From NCBI GenBank assembly GCA_021234155.1, contig JAJEKV010000186.1:1-64000 (forward strand): 64,000 nucleotides of DNA. The letters are read 5' to 3'. The stretch comes from Isoetes taiwanensis. Its lineage: Eukaryota; Streptophyta; Lycopodiopsida; Isoetales; Isoetaceae. The translations under genes and the position numbers were made by a program. Below the pieces are notes generated by a model. It was not told where the DNA came from. It searched no databases and saw only the letters and a program-made list of their open reading frames with translations. This document shows, piece after piece, positions 44,364 to 55,395 of the stretch (the first letter of the stretch is position 1; every line of letters starts with the position of its first letter).

Positions 44364-44944
44364 GATGAAAGCCTCAAATGAATTCTAGTTTTTTTTTCCG
44401 GGGTTTGAATTCTAAAATTTTTGTCACACCCGGGGGGGAGGGGACATCCCTAAGGCCCCGAAGGGGCTAAAAATTTTTTTTTGCAACACAAACCATTAAC
44501 ATCCAACATATAAAAAATAAATCCCCCAACACATAACAACCAACACATAACAACCATCATTAACAACCAACACATAACTACCATTGACATTAATTAACAC
44601 AACCATTGGGTCCAACATATTTAAATTAAAATCCCCCTTAAACCCCCTTTGGTTTGGGTGCATATTCACACGGGGGGTGACGTAGGGCAGCGAGAGCCCT
44701 CATAATTGTATTTTGCACGTACAAAATCAACACCATATAGTATTCCGCTTGAAATCTTATAGTATTTTGCGAATCGTGTTATACAATATAGCAAATTTTG
44801 TACTTGCATACCCCACAAACGAGGAACTTTACGTACGGTGTAGATTAAGGAATAAGGGGTGAATATGCCTATCCAATAGCTCTCGTTGCCCAGAGTCACC
44901 CCCCGTGTGAATATGCACCCAAACCCAAGGGGGTTTAAGGGGGA
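44364..44944 (+). repeat. Element A, forward type, right arm truncated; right edge of the array
   Basis: Left arm and core are complete; the right arm stops after about 65 bp at GGGTTTAAGGGGG, then ATCCAAAGAG begins non-array DNA. This is the right border of the array. Confidence 0.88.
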
Positions 44945-45150
44945 TCCAAAGAGACCATACATTTTGGCAACACAATTTGCATCACAAGATGTACCATGTT
45001 CCATCACACATGATCATGCTGACAACATATGCACCAGGTTGGCATCATATGAACCAGGTTGGCACACATGTACCATGTTGGCACCACATGCAATATGTGC
45101 ATCACATTCAAATATATTGTTCACCACAGATGAACATTCAATACTTACAA
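44945..45150. repeat. Degenerate repeats related to module D
   Basis: Contains CATCACACATGATCATGCT and GCACCAGGTTGGCATCATATG as in module D, followed by further irregular GTACCATGTTGGCACCA repeats. This may be the more ancestral, non-array form of that satellite-like segment. Confidence 0.55.
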
Positions 45151-45178
45151 GAGAGAGAGAGAGGGGGGGGGGGGAGCG
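45150..45178. repeat. (GA)n followed by poly-G
   Basis: Purine-only run, AGAGAGAGAGAG then about ten G, able to form triplex or quadruplex-like structures; also a likely place for sequencing error. Confidence 0.9.
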
Positions 45179-46300
45179 GATTACCTAATCAGATAGGGAA
45201 ATTCATAAGATTATAGAGATAGGAATTTCAAATGCCCTTGATATTAATAAATCAACAGGTCTGAAGTACAGTGCAAGCCTGTTTTGCTATGACAGCAAAC
45301 AAGCAAGGTCATGAACCCATGCATCTGAAAGAATCATGGAGGAAATAAGCATTGAAACCTTTGATGTTCCACGCCAGTCTTAACAACCCCAAGAACCACA
45401 CATTAAATTTTAATGCATGGTTCTTCATGGTTGGTAAAACTGGTCAAGGAGCATCAAAGGATTCAGAGTTTGCTTCACGCCATAGCTAGCTCAGAAATCG
45501 CGCGTCTGATTCAAATAAATATCATGCAGTTCACAAAAATTAGAAAATGAAGAAATCTGAAACGAAGAAATCTGAAAATCTGAGAAAACTTATCTGATTT
45601 CTTTTCTAATGCATCATCCAATATGTTTAGGCAGGATAAAGCGCTAAAGGTGCGTTCCCTCGGAATAAATCCTTCCCATCTGTTTTTTGGAATTTCAATT
45701 GAGTCTCGCAATAAATCCTTTCCATCTGTTTGTTTGGAATTTGAATTGAGTCACCGAAACTAAATATGGCAGTTACTATACTATTTTTGGCACTTACTGT
45801 AATATTCTTGGCAATCATTACGCTCACGGCATTGGCATCACAAAAGGGGGGGAACGGGGAGGGGCATGCCAAGTGATCCACTACAACGTACCCAAGGATG
45901 ATTCCAAGACATATTCGAAACTACTAAAAAACCAAGGCATATCCCAAGGCATATTCCAAGCAACTAGAAAACCAAGATTTAGTACAAGATTTACAAGATT
46001 TCTTATGTTCTCTATTTAGTACAAGATTTACATGAATGTACATTTAAATGTAAATATAAATGTGATGTAAAGCACATCAAATAACTAAAGATACAACCAT
46101 TATGGACATAAGAAGTCAGTCTGCAAATTACATTGAGTTGCAGCCCCGAAAATTAAATTCAATGTGTCTGCTGACAAGTGCTCAATCTTATAAAGGGATC
46201 ATATCAACTAAATGATGTGACCAGCCCATAATTTTTCTAGCTATGATTAATAACCTTCCTAATTCTAATAATTTTTAGTTCATTTTCATTGCAAGCTTCA
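45179..46300. other. Intergenic; tandem 50-bp duplication at 45.66-45.76 kb
   Basis: No gene recognised. The block AATAAATCCTTYCCATCTG...TTGAGTC is duplicated in tandem (45661-45757). Near 45.89-45.98 kb a few CCAAGGCATATYCC motifs match the minisatellite at 10.03 kb. Confidence 0.5.
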
Positions 46301-46311
46301 ATTGTCTGAAA

Positions 46312-46533
46312 ATGGCACTAGCTGCAGAAGAATTTACTGTTTCTAGCAGGATTTCATTCAGAATTCCTGTGATTGCAGCTCATATGTCGATAGCCCTTTC
46401 GCAGATCATACTATTTGCGCACAGTGGGATACAAATTGAAGGGGGTCAGGTGGATTGGGCTGTCCAGAGCAGACCTGAAAAGAGAGCTCATGTGGAGACG
46501 CTAGTGGATCTGCACGAAAATATGCAGTTCTAG
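46312..46533 (+). other. Possible 3'-terminal exon, unidentified
   Basis: A 73-codon frame that ends RAHVETLVDLHENMQF and TAG, with an internal TGATTGCAG acceptor-like site before SIALSQIILFAHSG. T-rich, AATATAA-containing DNA follows, as in a 3' UTR. The protein is not recognised. It could be an orphan exon or chance. Confidence 0.2.
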
Positions 46534-46539
46534 TCCATT

Positions 46540-48300
46540 CACCACTACAGGGCTGTCGATGCTGGCAGCCTGAACCACAGGATGATGTTATCCCTGATAG
46601 AGATTGTGTGTCAATTTGGCTTGTAAACTTTTTTTTATCAGAAACTATCTGTATATGATAGATCTTTTTGTAAATGATGCCTTCTGGCTTTATAATATAA
46701 GGTTTTTTTCTTTTCGAAAGCTTAAGATAGAAGAATGATCGCATAAACAAGTTTTATATTAAACTGGTAGAAAGATGTATTACGGACCCATAGATTTTGT
46801 GGGTTCTACTGCCATAGACAGTAAGACATCATGTTCGTGTAAAACAAATAGCTCATTTATCCACCAAAGATAATATGCCTTTGATAGAATAGGACATCTG
46901 TCACAAAATACCCTTCAATAAATTCCCGAAGCCTGTCTTTTACCCAAAAGTTTTTTCAAAGTCATTATCAATACTTGCAAAACTGCCATTTGCAGAGTCC
47001 TCCTCACCTTTTAGTATATCAATCCTTTCAGTAGGTTCCAGTTTCCTTAGTTCCCATGCACCACAATGATCCAAATTTTGACAGTTGGTTCAATCAAAAT
47101 TTACACAAGCTGCACAAAAACAAGAATGTGACCTGCACAATATCATAGTTGGATCATTGCTGTTTCTGGAGGACACACAGTGGATGAATTGAACACCTGA
47201 AAATTGTAATACATTGAAAGGTTTCTTTCTGTCAACATCCTTTATCTCCCAAAAAACTCTGTCCACATTCCATTCCTTCTCTGCTACAGCTGCATAGCTG
47301 TTGCAGCTCCATCAATGTCTGGTCTAGCTTCTCTCTTCTGCAAAGCAAAGACACCAAAAGAGACCATAGCCAATCACAACTAAATCCAAATCATGAGAAC
47401 ATAATTCCAAGACCAGAATCTTGCTATACGATCGGTAACATACCAAGACTTTAAGCGAATATATAAACAATTGTCCAAAGAGCAGAATTCTTTTCCTTAC
47501 ACAGAATGATCCATCCATTTTAAAAGTAAAACTCAATTGCCCACCTCGATTCAAATACATATAACTAAAACTCAATTGAGCATCTCAAGACAAATGCATA
47601 AGATCTATAGGATATTAGACATGCTTAATACCAAAATAATCCATATGCTCGAATCATCACCAAGAGTCTAATTCCAAATCCATAACCGTAGACACTCTTG
47701 TGCATGAAAAAGTTCTAAGATCCATAACCACGAAAAAGTTCCAAAATCCACAAACATAGCTACCCATGCATGAAAAAGTTCTAGATATGAGAAATACTAA
47801 CCAGTCATAAAGAAGTCATGTAGGCGTTGTATCTGGGAAGAATCGGATGAAGAAAGGACATGGCTCTAGCAGGAGGGTGCGACTGACAAAGCTCAAACTT
47901 CAAATTCAATGGAGCTCTCAATAGCTTGTACAGGTATGGATGACAGAACTTTTAATGTGGAGGAAGATTGGACATTATTCGAGTGCAAGAAATTAGTAGA
48001 ATCATTTTGCTGTTATTGGGATTTTCAATTCTATTTGGATGGCAAAACGGTTGGCTTCCGTCATTAATCTGTCGTGCAGTGCAAGATCTGCAAGCCCCCG
48101 AGCACTCTAAGCATTGTAATCTTGGATAATGATGGAGTAGGTGGTTGTTCATGATCAATGTGATGTAATTTCTGTTACTAAACTGCAGGAAATAAAAAGG
48201 TTGAGAATACTGGTTGAAATTACGTTCAAATCCTGATACTCTAAAATGCATGTCAGCAAGTTCTGTTAAAGTTATATCAGCAAGTTTCCTTATTCTATTC
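46540..48300. other. Intergenic, no gene recognised
   Basis: Minus-strand frames at 47324-47575 and 47952-48251 have no identifiable content. CATGAAAAAGTTC recurs loosely near 47.70-47.79 kb. Confidence 0.4.
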
Positions 48301-48399
48301 TATTCTTATTGAATTTAGCAAGTTTTCAGCATGAATTTAGTCACTAAGTTTTTTGATTGCTTGTTCTATGTTTCACTTGCTTGTTTGTATCTAGACAAC

Positions 48400-48738
48400 C
48401 ATGATTCCAGCAAACTGAAGATAAGAATAAGTTCTAAGTCTTATATTCTAAGTTTATGATTCCAGAATATCCTACAAGTGTAGATGAGTACTAAATCTGA
48501 TATTGATTCTGAATTGTAATTAATAAACAAGTTTTACGAAACATGTTAAATACTAAACAAGTCTTACATGATTCAAGTCTCTTATTGAAAATACTTGTGC
48601 TAAATTCAAGTTGCATGACTCTTATACCAGTTGCAAATTAAATACCGAATAGGGTTTACATGATTCTAGTCTATACTTCCAAATACTTGTGTCAAATTCA
48701 TGTTGCATGTCTTATACCAATTGCAAGTTAAATACTTA
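48400..48738. repeat. About 80-bp tandem repeats, left block
   Basis: Repeated phrases TTACATGATTCTAGTC, ACTTCCAAATACTTGTG, TCAAGTTGCA and AAGTTAAATACC define a unit of roughly 80-100 bp. The same unit continues at 50.35-50.51 kb and 55.28-55.39 kb, on the far sides of two retroelement insertions. Confidence 0.7.
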
Positions 48739-48776
<38 letters not shown>

Positions 48777-50345
48777 TAAGAATTTTTTGATTAATATAAA
48801 AATGGTACATGACCTTCTTGTGGCTCCACAATAGGCCAGATAGGAAGTATACAATGCTCTTGGTCACCAGATAGAAAGAATTGTCACAAAAAATACATGC
48901 AGCCATCAAACTGAAAAACTACCCTAAGATCAAGTCCACGTACTATGCTCAAGGTTCTCAACCTCTTCTTCATCCCTGTAAAATGATATGCTCCTCAGCC
49001 TTTTAGTTCTTCCAGTACTAGAGGGCGTGGCCTTCTTCCCAGCTCTTGTAGGTACTATGGAAGGTAATAGCACTTGTAGAGTGCAATCAAAAAATTATTC
49101 CTCAAGATCCTGAAGAATGCTGCCGAAGGAATACCTAGAAGAATAAGATATGACTACAAGTCGCTCAGGATAGTATGAGAACGCCTGAAGCTCTGCCTTC
49201 TTCTCCTACTAGCAGTACTATAGAGGCTGACTTGCTCTTTCAGAAATGTACTCCGCTACCAAGAAGCCCAACCCACAAGATTTTAAGCAGAAGTAGCACT
49301 GTACTAGGCAAGATTGCCAACTGTCTTCCCACTAGCAAGGTACTATAGGCCTTTCCCAAGAGCTCCCTCCAATACTAGAGCAACCCGCTACTCCACTAGT
49401 ATATCTGCCTCAACCTAAAAGTACTATAGACTAGGCTACTCTTTCCATGTAGAGCTTCAAGGCAAAGAAACATATATTTAACAGTTTTGAATACTACGGG
49501 AGAAAGCCAATCACAGTTCTCATGGAAATTTCCCATAGAAGCCTCCAGCCAAATGCTGCAGCCCCACAGATCCATGGCTGCCCCGACATGACAAATAGGA
49601 GTTGCAGTGAACAAAATATCTATTTCAATAATATCTACTTCCTGAAGCACACCCCGAAAGATTTGAAGACATTACCATTTAAACAGTATATGAGTTGCAG
49701 CTACAAGAGACACGGGTCTCCCATCCTGTATTTCTTGCTTTACCAATCTGCCATGTACAGATCACCATGTCATCCTATCTAGCTGGGATAGAGAAGGGGA
49801 AAAAACCCATAGGTGATACCAAGCAAGCAACACAGAAGAACAAAAATAAGCCATTCTATGTTTTCTGCCATGGAGACATGTTGCAGTGAGTGCAGACATA
49901 ACCACAGTGAGTGCGGCCTTCAGGTTGCAGTGAGTGCAACAGGAAATTAAGCCAACACCAAACAGGATAGAATGAATGACATATCCAGATCTGAAAAATC
50001 AAGCTAAGTAGCATCTATGTGCTCTAGCATCAACCAAGAACAGGAGCTGACTACTAGTCTAGTTCTGCCTAAACACAGAAATGCAAATGACAAATGCTTA
50101 AAGTCCCCTACCAGATCAAGTGCAGACGCTAAGAGAGGGAGTTGGAAGTGGCGGCCATACCCCATCCTCTCCTCTGCTGCAACCGTCACAGTAGAAATGG
50201 AAGAAGAGACCTCTGGCTTCTGCCAAAGCTTCCGGAAGAGAGCAGAAGCAGCAAGGCTGCTCTTCCAGCAATCGGACCTGCACAATATTGAAGGCTATGG
50301 TCGGGCGGCCGCCGCCGCCGCCCTAGTTAGGGCGCTCCGTCATTT
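48739..50345 (-). mobile_element. Poly(A)-tailed retroelement or retrocopy, inserted in the tandem repeat
   Basis: Minus orientation. The plus strand starts with about 28 T (48743-48771), i.e. a poly(A) tail, preceded in sense by TTTTATATTAATC. The 5' end in sense is GC-rich (GGCGGCGGCGGCGGCCGC at about 50.31 kb), like a 5' UTR, and is followed by short frames without a recognisable domain. Length about 1.6 kb. The internal AGAG/CTACTAG-rich sequence at 49.0-49.45 kb shows no RT. A SINE-like or processed transcript copy is more likely than a LINE. Confidence 0.5.
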
Positions 50346-50509
50346 TACCTCATGCAGGGTTTTACATGATTCTTAAGTCTGTTATTGCAAATAATTGTGC
50401 CAGATTCAAGTTGCAAGTTAAATACCAAACCAGATTTACATGATTCTAGTCTGTACTTCCAAATACTTGTGCCAAATTCAAGTTGCATTGCAAGTTAAAT
50501 ACCAAACAG
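50346..50509. repeat. About 80-bp tandem repeats, middle block
   Basis: Two copies of the unit (TTACATGATTCT..., TACTTCCAAATACTTGTGCC, TTGCAAGTTAAATACC) between the minus-oriented retroelement and the 5' end of the LINE. Confidence 0.75.
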
Positions 50510-50983
50510 GCTGACTGCTGGATTCTGAGTGGAGACTTCAACAATACCCCCCAGTGGGATCAGAAACTTGGGAAAAAGTTGAATATGACAAGGAATGAAA
50601 GGGTTCAATGGGATAGACTGATATCCTTATTTGTCTATCAAGCACCATCTTCCTCAAATGTGTATTCATGGAGCAACAAAAGGGCAGGGAATGACAGGAT
50701 TTTCTGTCTTCTTGACAGGTTCTACACTAGAGATTGCTCTTGGCCTCAGATGATCATCAAAGGAGACCACAGTAACTCAATTTCAGACCATTTTCCCCAA
50801 TATTTGGAGTATGGAAACTCACTTAAGGGAGGGGCTAACTCTCCTTTTAAGCTGAATACTAGTCTACTTAATAATAATAGGTTCTGCCAGGACTTTCAGG
50901 ATTTCTATAAAGCATTGCAACCACTGCAGCCGAGTGGATCCATGAAAGGGTTTGTCATGAGAATGAGACAAATCAAAGATTGA
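50510..50983 (+). pseudogene. LINE endonuclease (EEP) C-terminal part
   Basis: Reads ADCWILSGDFNNTPQWDQ, VQWDRLISLF, YSWSNKRAGNDRIFCLLDRF and IKGDHSNSISDHFP. These match the order of the last APE-type endonuclease motifs (GDFN; W...R.DR.; SDH) that nick the target DNA in LINEs. A TGA follows RQIKD at 50981-50983, but the same frame continues as LKVWGKNWNDK, so the stop is one point change inside the original polyprotein. Confidence 0.85.
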
Positions 50984-51016
50984 CTAAAAGTCTGGGGTAA
51001 AAACTGGAATGACAAA

Positions 51017-52069
51017 TTGAAAAAAGAAAAAAGGGAGACTTATTTGCAGATGAAGGAGGTCAGACAAAGAATCTTTGGAGATCCACAAAATGTCATATTA
51101 CAGCAGGAGGAGGAAGTTTTGGAAAGGAAGGTTAAGAATATTGAAGAGTCTGAGGCTCGTGGTCTGATAATTAAAAGTAAATGTGTCAACATTAATTGCA
51201 TGGATAGGTGCAGCTCCAAATTATTCTTCAAAACAGCCAAAGGAAGGATTATGAATAATGGAATTGTTTCTATTTCAGAAGATGACCAAATCATATCAGG
51301 CCAAGAAAATCTGATGAATTTCTTTCATGAAAAATATAGCAAATTGTTTGCTGAGGAGGAGGTGGACTCAAATAGTTTCCAGAGTTTCTTTCATAAACTT
51401 GGACCAGCCGACCAAGCTCTGGATGACACACAGCTCCTTATGTGCCCTACTGAAGGTGAGATAGAGAAGGTTCTCAAAGGAATGGCAAGTGGCAAGAGCC
51501 CTGGCCCAGATGGCAAAGCTCCTGAATTTCTGGTTGCCTTTTGGGACATTCTCAGGAAGGATGTCACTACCTTTATCCAGGGTGCCTGGTCTGCCCCAAA
51601 ACTTCATCCTGCTATAAATGCTGGATTAATTGCTCTAATTCCCAAGGTAGATGCTCCTGCCTCTTTCTCTGATTGGAGACCAATCTCTCTTACCAATGCT
51701 ACTTATAAAATTTTGGCAAAAAATTCTTGCAAATAGAATTAAAGAGACCTTGCAGAAGATCATCAACCCAGTACAATCTGCTTTTCTCCCTGGAAGAAGC
51801 ATTTTAGATAATTTTATTGGGGCTCACGAGGGTCTGCATTGAAACCTTACCTCCAAACAGAATTGCATGCTGGTTAAATTGGATTTTAAACGAGCATATG
51901 ACACCATTCACTGGAAATTTTTATACAGAGCAATGGCCCAGATGGGGTTTTCTGAAAAAGTAATCAGCAGGATTCATAGCTTAAATGTTGCCTGATGTTC
52001 TGCTATCCTGGTAAATGGCACCCCATCAAAAATTTTTGAGTGCAAGAGAGGGGTCAGACAGGGCTGTCC
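51017..52069 (+). pseudogene. LINE reverse transcriptase, fingers/palm part 1
   Basis: Linker (KKEKRETYLQMKEVRQRIFG), then RT motifs GKSPGPDGKAPEFL, LIALIPKVDAPASFSDWRPI, a +1 slip at ILAK, NPVQSAFLPGRSILDNF, KLDFKRAYDTIHWKFL (motif A, catalytic Asp) and CKRGVRQGCP, where the MITE at 52070 interrupts. Stops after GLH (51840) and NVA (about 51993) show decay. Confidence 0.9.
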
Positions 52070-52854
52070 AGGGAAAATTTTAAGGGACCTATAATTTTGT
52101 ATAAGTATAATGAATTGGCCATTCCTTGTAAAATACGCCCCCAAAAGTGTAGCCTGAACTGGCCATTTTTCCTATTTTTTTCTAATGTGGATGCAACCCA
52201 ATTGGCGATTTTTGAACCAAATATCTAATAGTGTGTAGCTCAAATGGCGATTTTAAGCTAGTATAGAGCTAGTTGCCCGAATATAAAGTAGTTGCTACCC
52301 TATAAAAATGTATTTAAGTTACATATTGTATGAATTTGAATTCATACCCCATGCATTTCAATAATGCACATATTGCTGGTAGGGAGAATCGGAAATCGGA
52401 TGCCGGAGTCTTCGTAAAGAGGATTGAAAAGTGCCTCGACATTTGATTTTCCAAAAGAGCGGGATTATTCTTAGTTGGTAGATATATTTAGGAATAAAAA
52501 TTTCTAATAATGTTAGCCCCCTATAAGTGACGAATTTATGAGGGGGCCTCTTAATGAGTTAAGATTTGGTGAACTTAAGGCATTACAGGATTTGGCCAAG
52601 TGGCCTAAATGGCCATTCCATAAGTATATCTAGTTCTCACTTGGGACTAAATTGGCCCCAAAGTCAATACCACTCCAATTAGCAAACATCTAATTGGCCA
52701 TTCTAATATCGTAATAGGCAATAAAGTGCCACGAAATGGGGAATCTACAGGTAGTCCGTAGGTAAGGCATCCTACTCAAGCCGGCCGTCGCATTTTGCCT
52801 GAACCTGTAATTTGTGGCCAAATGGCCCGCCGGGGCCACTAAAATTTTCGCTGC
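52070..52854. mobile_element. 785-bp Mutator-like (MULE) MITE inside the LINE RT
   Basis: The insertion splits the RT codons for RQGCP/LAPYLF. The 9 bases GGGCTGTCC occur at 52061-52069 and again at 52855-52863; removing one copy and the insert restores CAGGGCTGTCCCTTGGCCCC in frame. Termini are inverted (AGGGAAAATTTTAAGGG at left; CCACTAAAATTTTCGCTGC at right, sharing GAAAATTTTA). A 9-bp duplication with such termini is typical of Mutator-like elements. No transposase is inside; the interior repeats the phrase AAATGGC / TTGGCC many times. Confidence 0.88.
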
Positions 52855-52863
52855 GGGCTGTCC

Positions 52864-53122
52864 CTTGGCCCCTTACCTTTTCCTAATAGTTGCAGAAATG
52901 GTGACAAGGGCGACCACATCCCTTCTAGCTGCCAAAGAAATCCAAAGCCTTCAATTGCCTAAGAATTTGGGAGATTTCTCACTAATGCAGTATGCAGATG
53001 ATACTTTTGCCTTCCTTCAAAATGATGGATACAGTCTTCCAAATTTCCTACAGATGCTAAACTTGTTTGGAGGAGCCTCTGGGGTTAAATTGAACAAGGA
53101 TAAAAGCACTATTGTCCTATAG
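52864..53122 (+). pseudogene. LINE reverse transcriptase, palm part 2 (YADD)
   Basis: Continues the RT directly after the MITE: LAPYLFLIVAEMVTRATTSL, LMQYADDTFAFLQNDG (motif C, YADD catalytic pair at about 52.99 kb) and GASGVKLNKDKSTIVL, then a single TAG, after which the same frame goes on as SEEEMIHGIKVTGH. Confidence 0.9.
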
Positions 53123-53131
53123 TCTGAAGAA

Positions 53132-54673
53132 GAGATGATTCATGGTATAAAGGTTACAGGCCACAAAACAGCTATCAAATTGCTTGGCCTCCCTCTGGCT
53201 ATTAATATGAATCTGACAGGTTTATGGGACCCCATTGTTAACAGGATGAAGAAAAAAATACAAATGTACCCAAAATCCCTGTCAATTGCAGGTAGGGTCG
53301 AGATTATTAATAGTGTGATTGCAAGCACCCACATTTTCTTCTCCTCTGCCATCATTGCTGACAAAGCCTCCTATAGGAAACTGGAGACAGCCATGAGGGA
53401 CTATATTTGGCAAGGTGCCAGAATGGTATCATGGGATAATTTGACTTTGCCCAAGAAGGAAGGGGGTTTGGGTTGCAAGGATTTGTTTGTCCAAGCTCAA
53501 GCTTTGGCTGCAAAGTTGGTTTGGAGGTCTTTGATGTCTAATGCTCCCTCACCAGCTATGAAACTTATAAAATATTGGTTGGAGGAAACTTCCCTGGTGG
53601 GAGCTCCCTCCCTCCCACACCAGCTTCCAGATTCAGCCTTCTATCAGTTCAATTCTGCCCCTGGTACTTCAAAAATCTTGAGAAAAATCTTCTCTGCTTG
53701 GAATCAGGCATCCATGTGCTTCAGAGCTCGACCTCTTGGCTCAACTAATGATACTTTTGGCTTTTTCTGGCATCAGGATTTAGCTGAGGAAGAGGAAGAT
53801 TGTTTGGCTCTGAAACATCCTCTTAAATATAAAGAATGGTGTCATGCAGGTCTTCACACCATTGGGGCTATGAGAATTAATGACAGATGGAAAGACTGGG
53901 ATGATATATCTGGAATTCTGGCTGACACTGACACAAATAAAAATATCTATGTGGCCCTCACTAGAAACCCAGTTGGAAATCCAGTGGGACATACAACTGA
54001 TGCCCCAAATTGGTCATGTGGTGGGCAGGCATACAAAGTCTCCAAGATCTATAGCTTGCTGTTGGACAAATCTCAACTTAAAGTTTGTAGAGCATGGGAC
54101 TGCCAACAGGACTTAGCCATCACCATTATAAGGCAGGGCTGGAAACTTCAATGTGCCAATAAAATTTGGTTCTTCAGATGGTTAGTGCTGAACAAAAGCC
54201 TTAAAACAAATGGTTTTAGAGCTCAATTTAATAATCAAGTTACAGACTTATGCCCGCTGGGCTGTGGATCAATGGAAACGAGTTCACATGTCTTCATCTG
54301 CCCTTGGTTAGCTCCTTTCTGGCAGTGGATTCTTCCCTTGGTGCAGCAAATTCCCTCTGATGAGGCCTCTTTGTTGCACTACCTTAACCAAAGATCCCCG
54401 GGAACCATTCGGGCTCTCACATGTTGGGCTATTTGGAAACATAGAAATGGGGTAGCTATCACAGGGTTGGCCCCAGATTTAAACAAGCTCAAAGCTTCTT
54501 TTCAGGTCCATCTAGCTGAAGCTGCCATGGCTCACAGAGCAAAACAGGGCCTGAACTATGATAGTCAATGGGATTCCCTGGGAACTTTTGATGGTTTCTT
54601 CCAATTTTTCTCTCTGCTTTTTAATGATGTGGATTCTTTGGTTGACAGAGCTCTTGGTGAGGAGGCATCATGA
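53132..54673 (+). pseudogene. LINE RT thumb and zf-RVT C-terminal domain
   Basis: About 512 codons open. LLGLPLAINMNLTGLWDPIV and KKIQMYPKSLSIAGRVEIIN are the RT C-terminal (thumb) signature, PKKEGGLGCKDLFVQAQALA follows, and the zf-RVT domain lies at residues about 330-430 (KIWFFRWLVLNKSL; CPLGCGSMETSSHVFICPWL with the Cys/His set). It is the longest intact frame in the window, but it lacks its own start and is the tail of the interrupted polyprotein. Confidence 0.9.
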
Positions 54674-55004
54674 AGGCGGGCATGCTCGGGAGGTAGATCC
54701 TGCTACTGTCCCCTTATCAGCACTGGAGATCATCGATGCTCTTTTCTGGCTTAAGACAGAGGTTATTAGCTGCATCACTTTCAATCGCCTGCTGGAGGAT
54801 GAGGACCTTTGGAGGTTCAATCCGGAGATAAAGCCATATTTCCGAGCTAAACTCAAGATCCATGAAGACGCTCGGGACTCCTGGGTCATGTATCTGCTGG
54901 ACTCTACAGGTTATGGTCCGAATGAACTGAATGATCTGATGTTCATTCATACTGAGGAGGCCTTTGCTATCATCACGCTTGATGGGGTGCCTGATATTCT
55001 GTGA
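54674..55004 (+). pseudogene. LINE 3' extension frame, unidentified
   Basis: In a different frame from the RT tail and overlapping its end: ALEIIDALFWLKTEVISCIT, FNRLLEDEDLWRFNPEIKPY, then a part ending ITLDGVPDIL and TGA. Rich in charged and aromatic residues and clearly protein-like. It may be the true C-terminus of the polyprotein after a one-base slip, or a separate small ORF. I know of no named domain for it. Confidence 0.5.
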
Positions 55005-55249
55005 AATCAATCTGAGACAGGGATTTTTAAAACTGATGTCGTGATCACAAGTCTAGACTATATTTGATTTTGGTTTTATCTGAACTACTATTATAAGGTG
55101 TTTCTATTTTGACTGGGTTTCATTCCCTTAAAGGATTTTGGTGGCTATCCCTAGCCACTTCCATGGTGGGGCTTGTTCGCCTACTATGGTTCTTTTGTAT
55201 GTAAATCTATGTAACTTTTTCATACACTAATATAAATCTGCCGTTTCCT

Positions 55250-55282
<33 letters not shown>

Positions 55283-55284
<2 letters not shown>

Positions 55285-55395
55285 TTTTTAAGTCTGTTAT
55301 TGCAGGAAATTCCTGTCTTGTACCTCCAAGTACTTGTGTGAAATTCCTATCTGTACTTCCATGTACTTGTATATAATTCAAGTTGAAAACAACAA
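55283..55395. repeat. About 80-bp tandem repeats, right block
   Basis: GATTTTTAAGTCTGTTATTGCA, then CTTGTACCTCCAAGTACTTG and CTGTACTTCCATGTACTTG: the same repeat family as at 48.4-48.7 and 50.35-50.51 kb, resuming after the LINE tail. Confidence 0.7.

Larger units (their letters stand above)
50510..55282 (+). mobile_element. LINE (non-LTR retrotransposon), 5'-truncated, with internal MITE
   Basis: Begins inside the endonuclease domain (SGDFNNTPQWDQKLG, with the GDFN active-site region) and ends with a 31-base poly(A) at 55252-55282. Coding parts: EN remnant 50.51-50.98 kb, RT 51.02-53.12 kb, zf-RVT region 54.0-54.4 kb, and an extra downstream frame to 55004. Both flanks are the approximately 80-bp tandem repeat, so the element landed in that array. 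It must have lacked its 5' part at insertion or lost it later. Stops and frameshifts show it is inactive. Confidence 0.9.

Noticed and set aside
15857-44944. Helitron array as explanation of the tandem units
   Set aside because: The GCCCCTTCGGGGC hairpin recalls Helitron 3' ends, but there is no CTRR end, no TC start, and long inverted arms are not a Helitron feature.
15857-44944. Centromeric satellite as explanation
   Set aside because: Unit length and inverted arms are unlike simple centromeric monomers, and only about 12 units are present with clear borders. It cannot be excluded without genome-wide counts.
54558-54673. Independent start codon for a gene overlapping the LINE tail
   Set aside because: The first 38 codons lie over the RT frame and look like its shadow; only the part after 54674 is protein-like.
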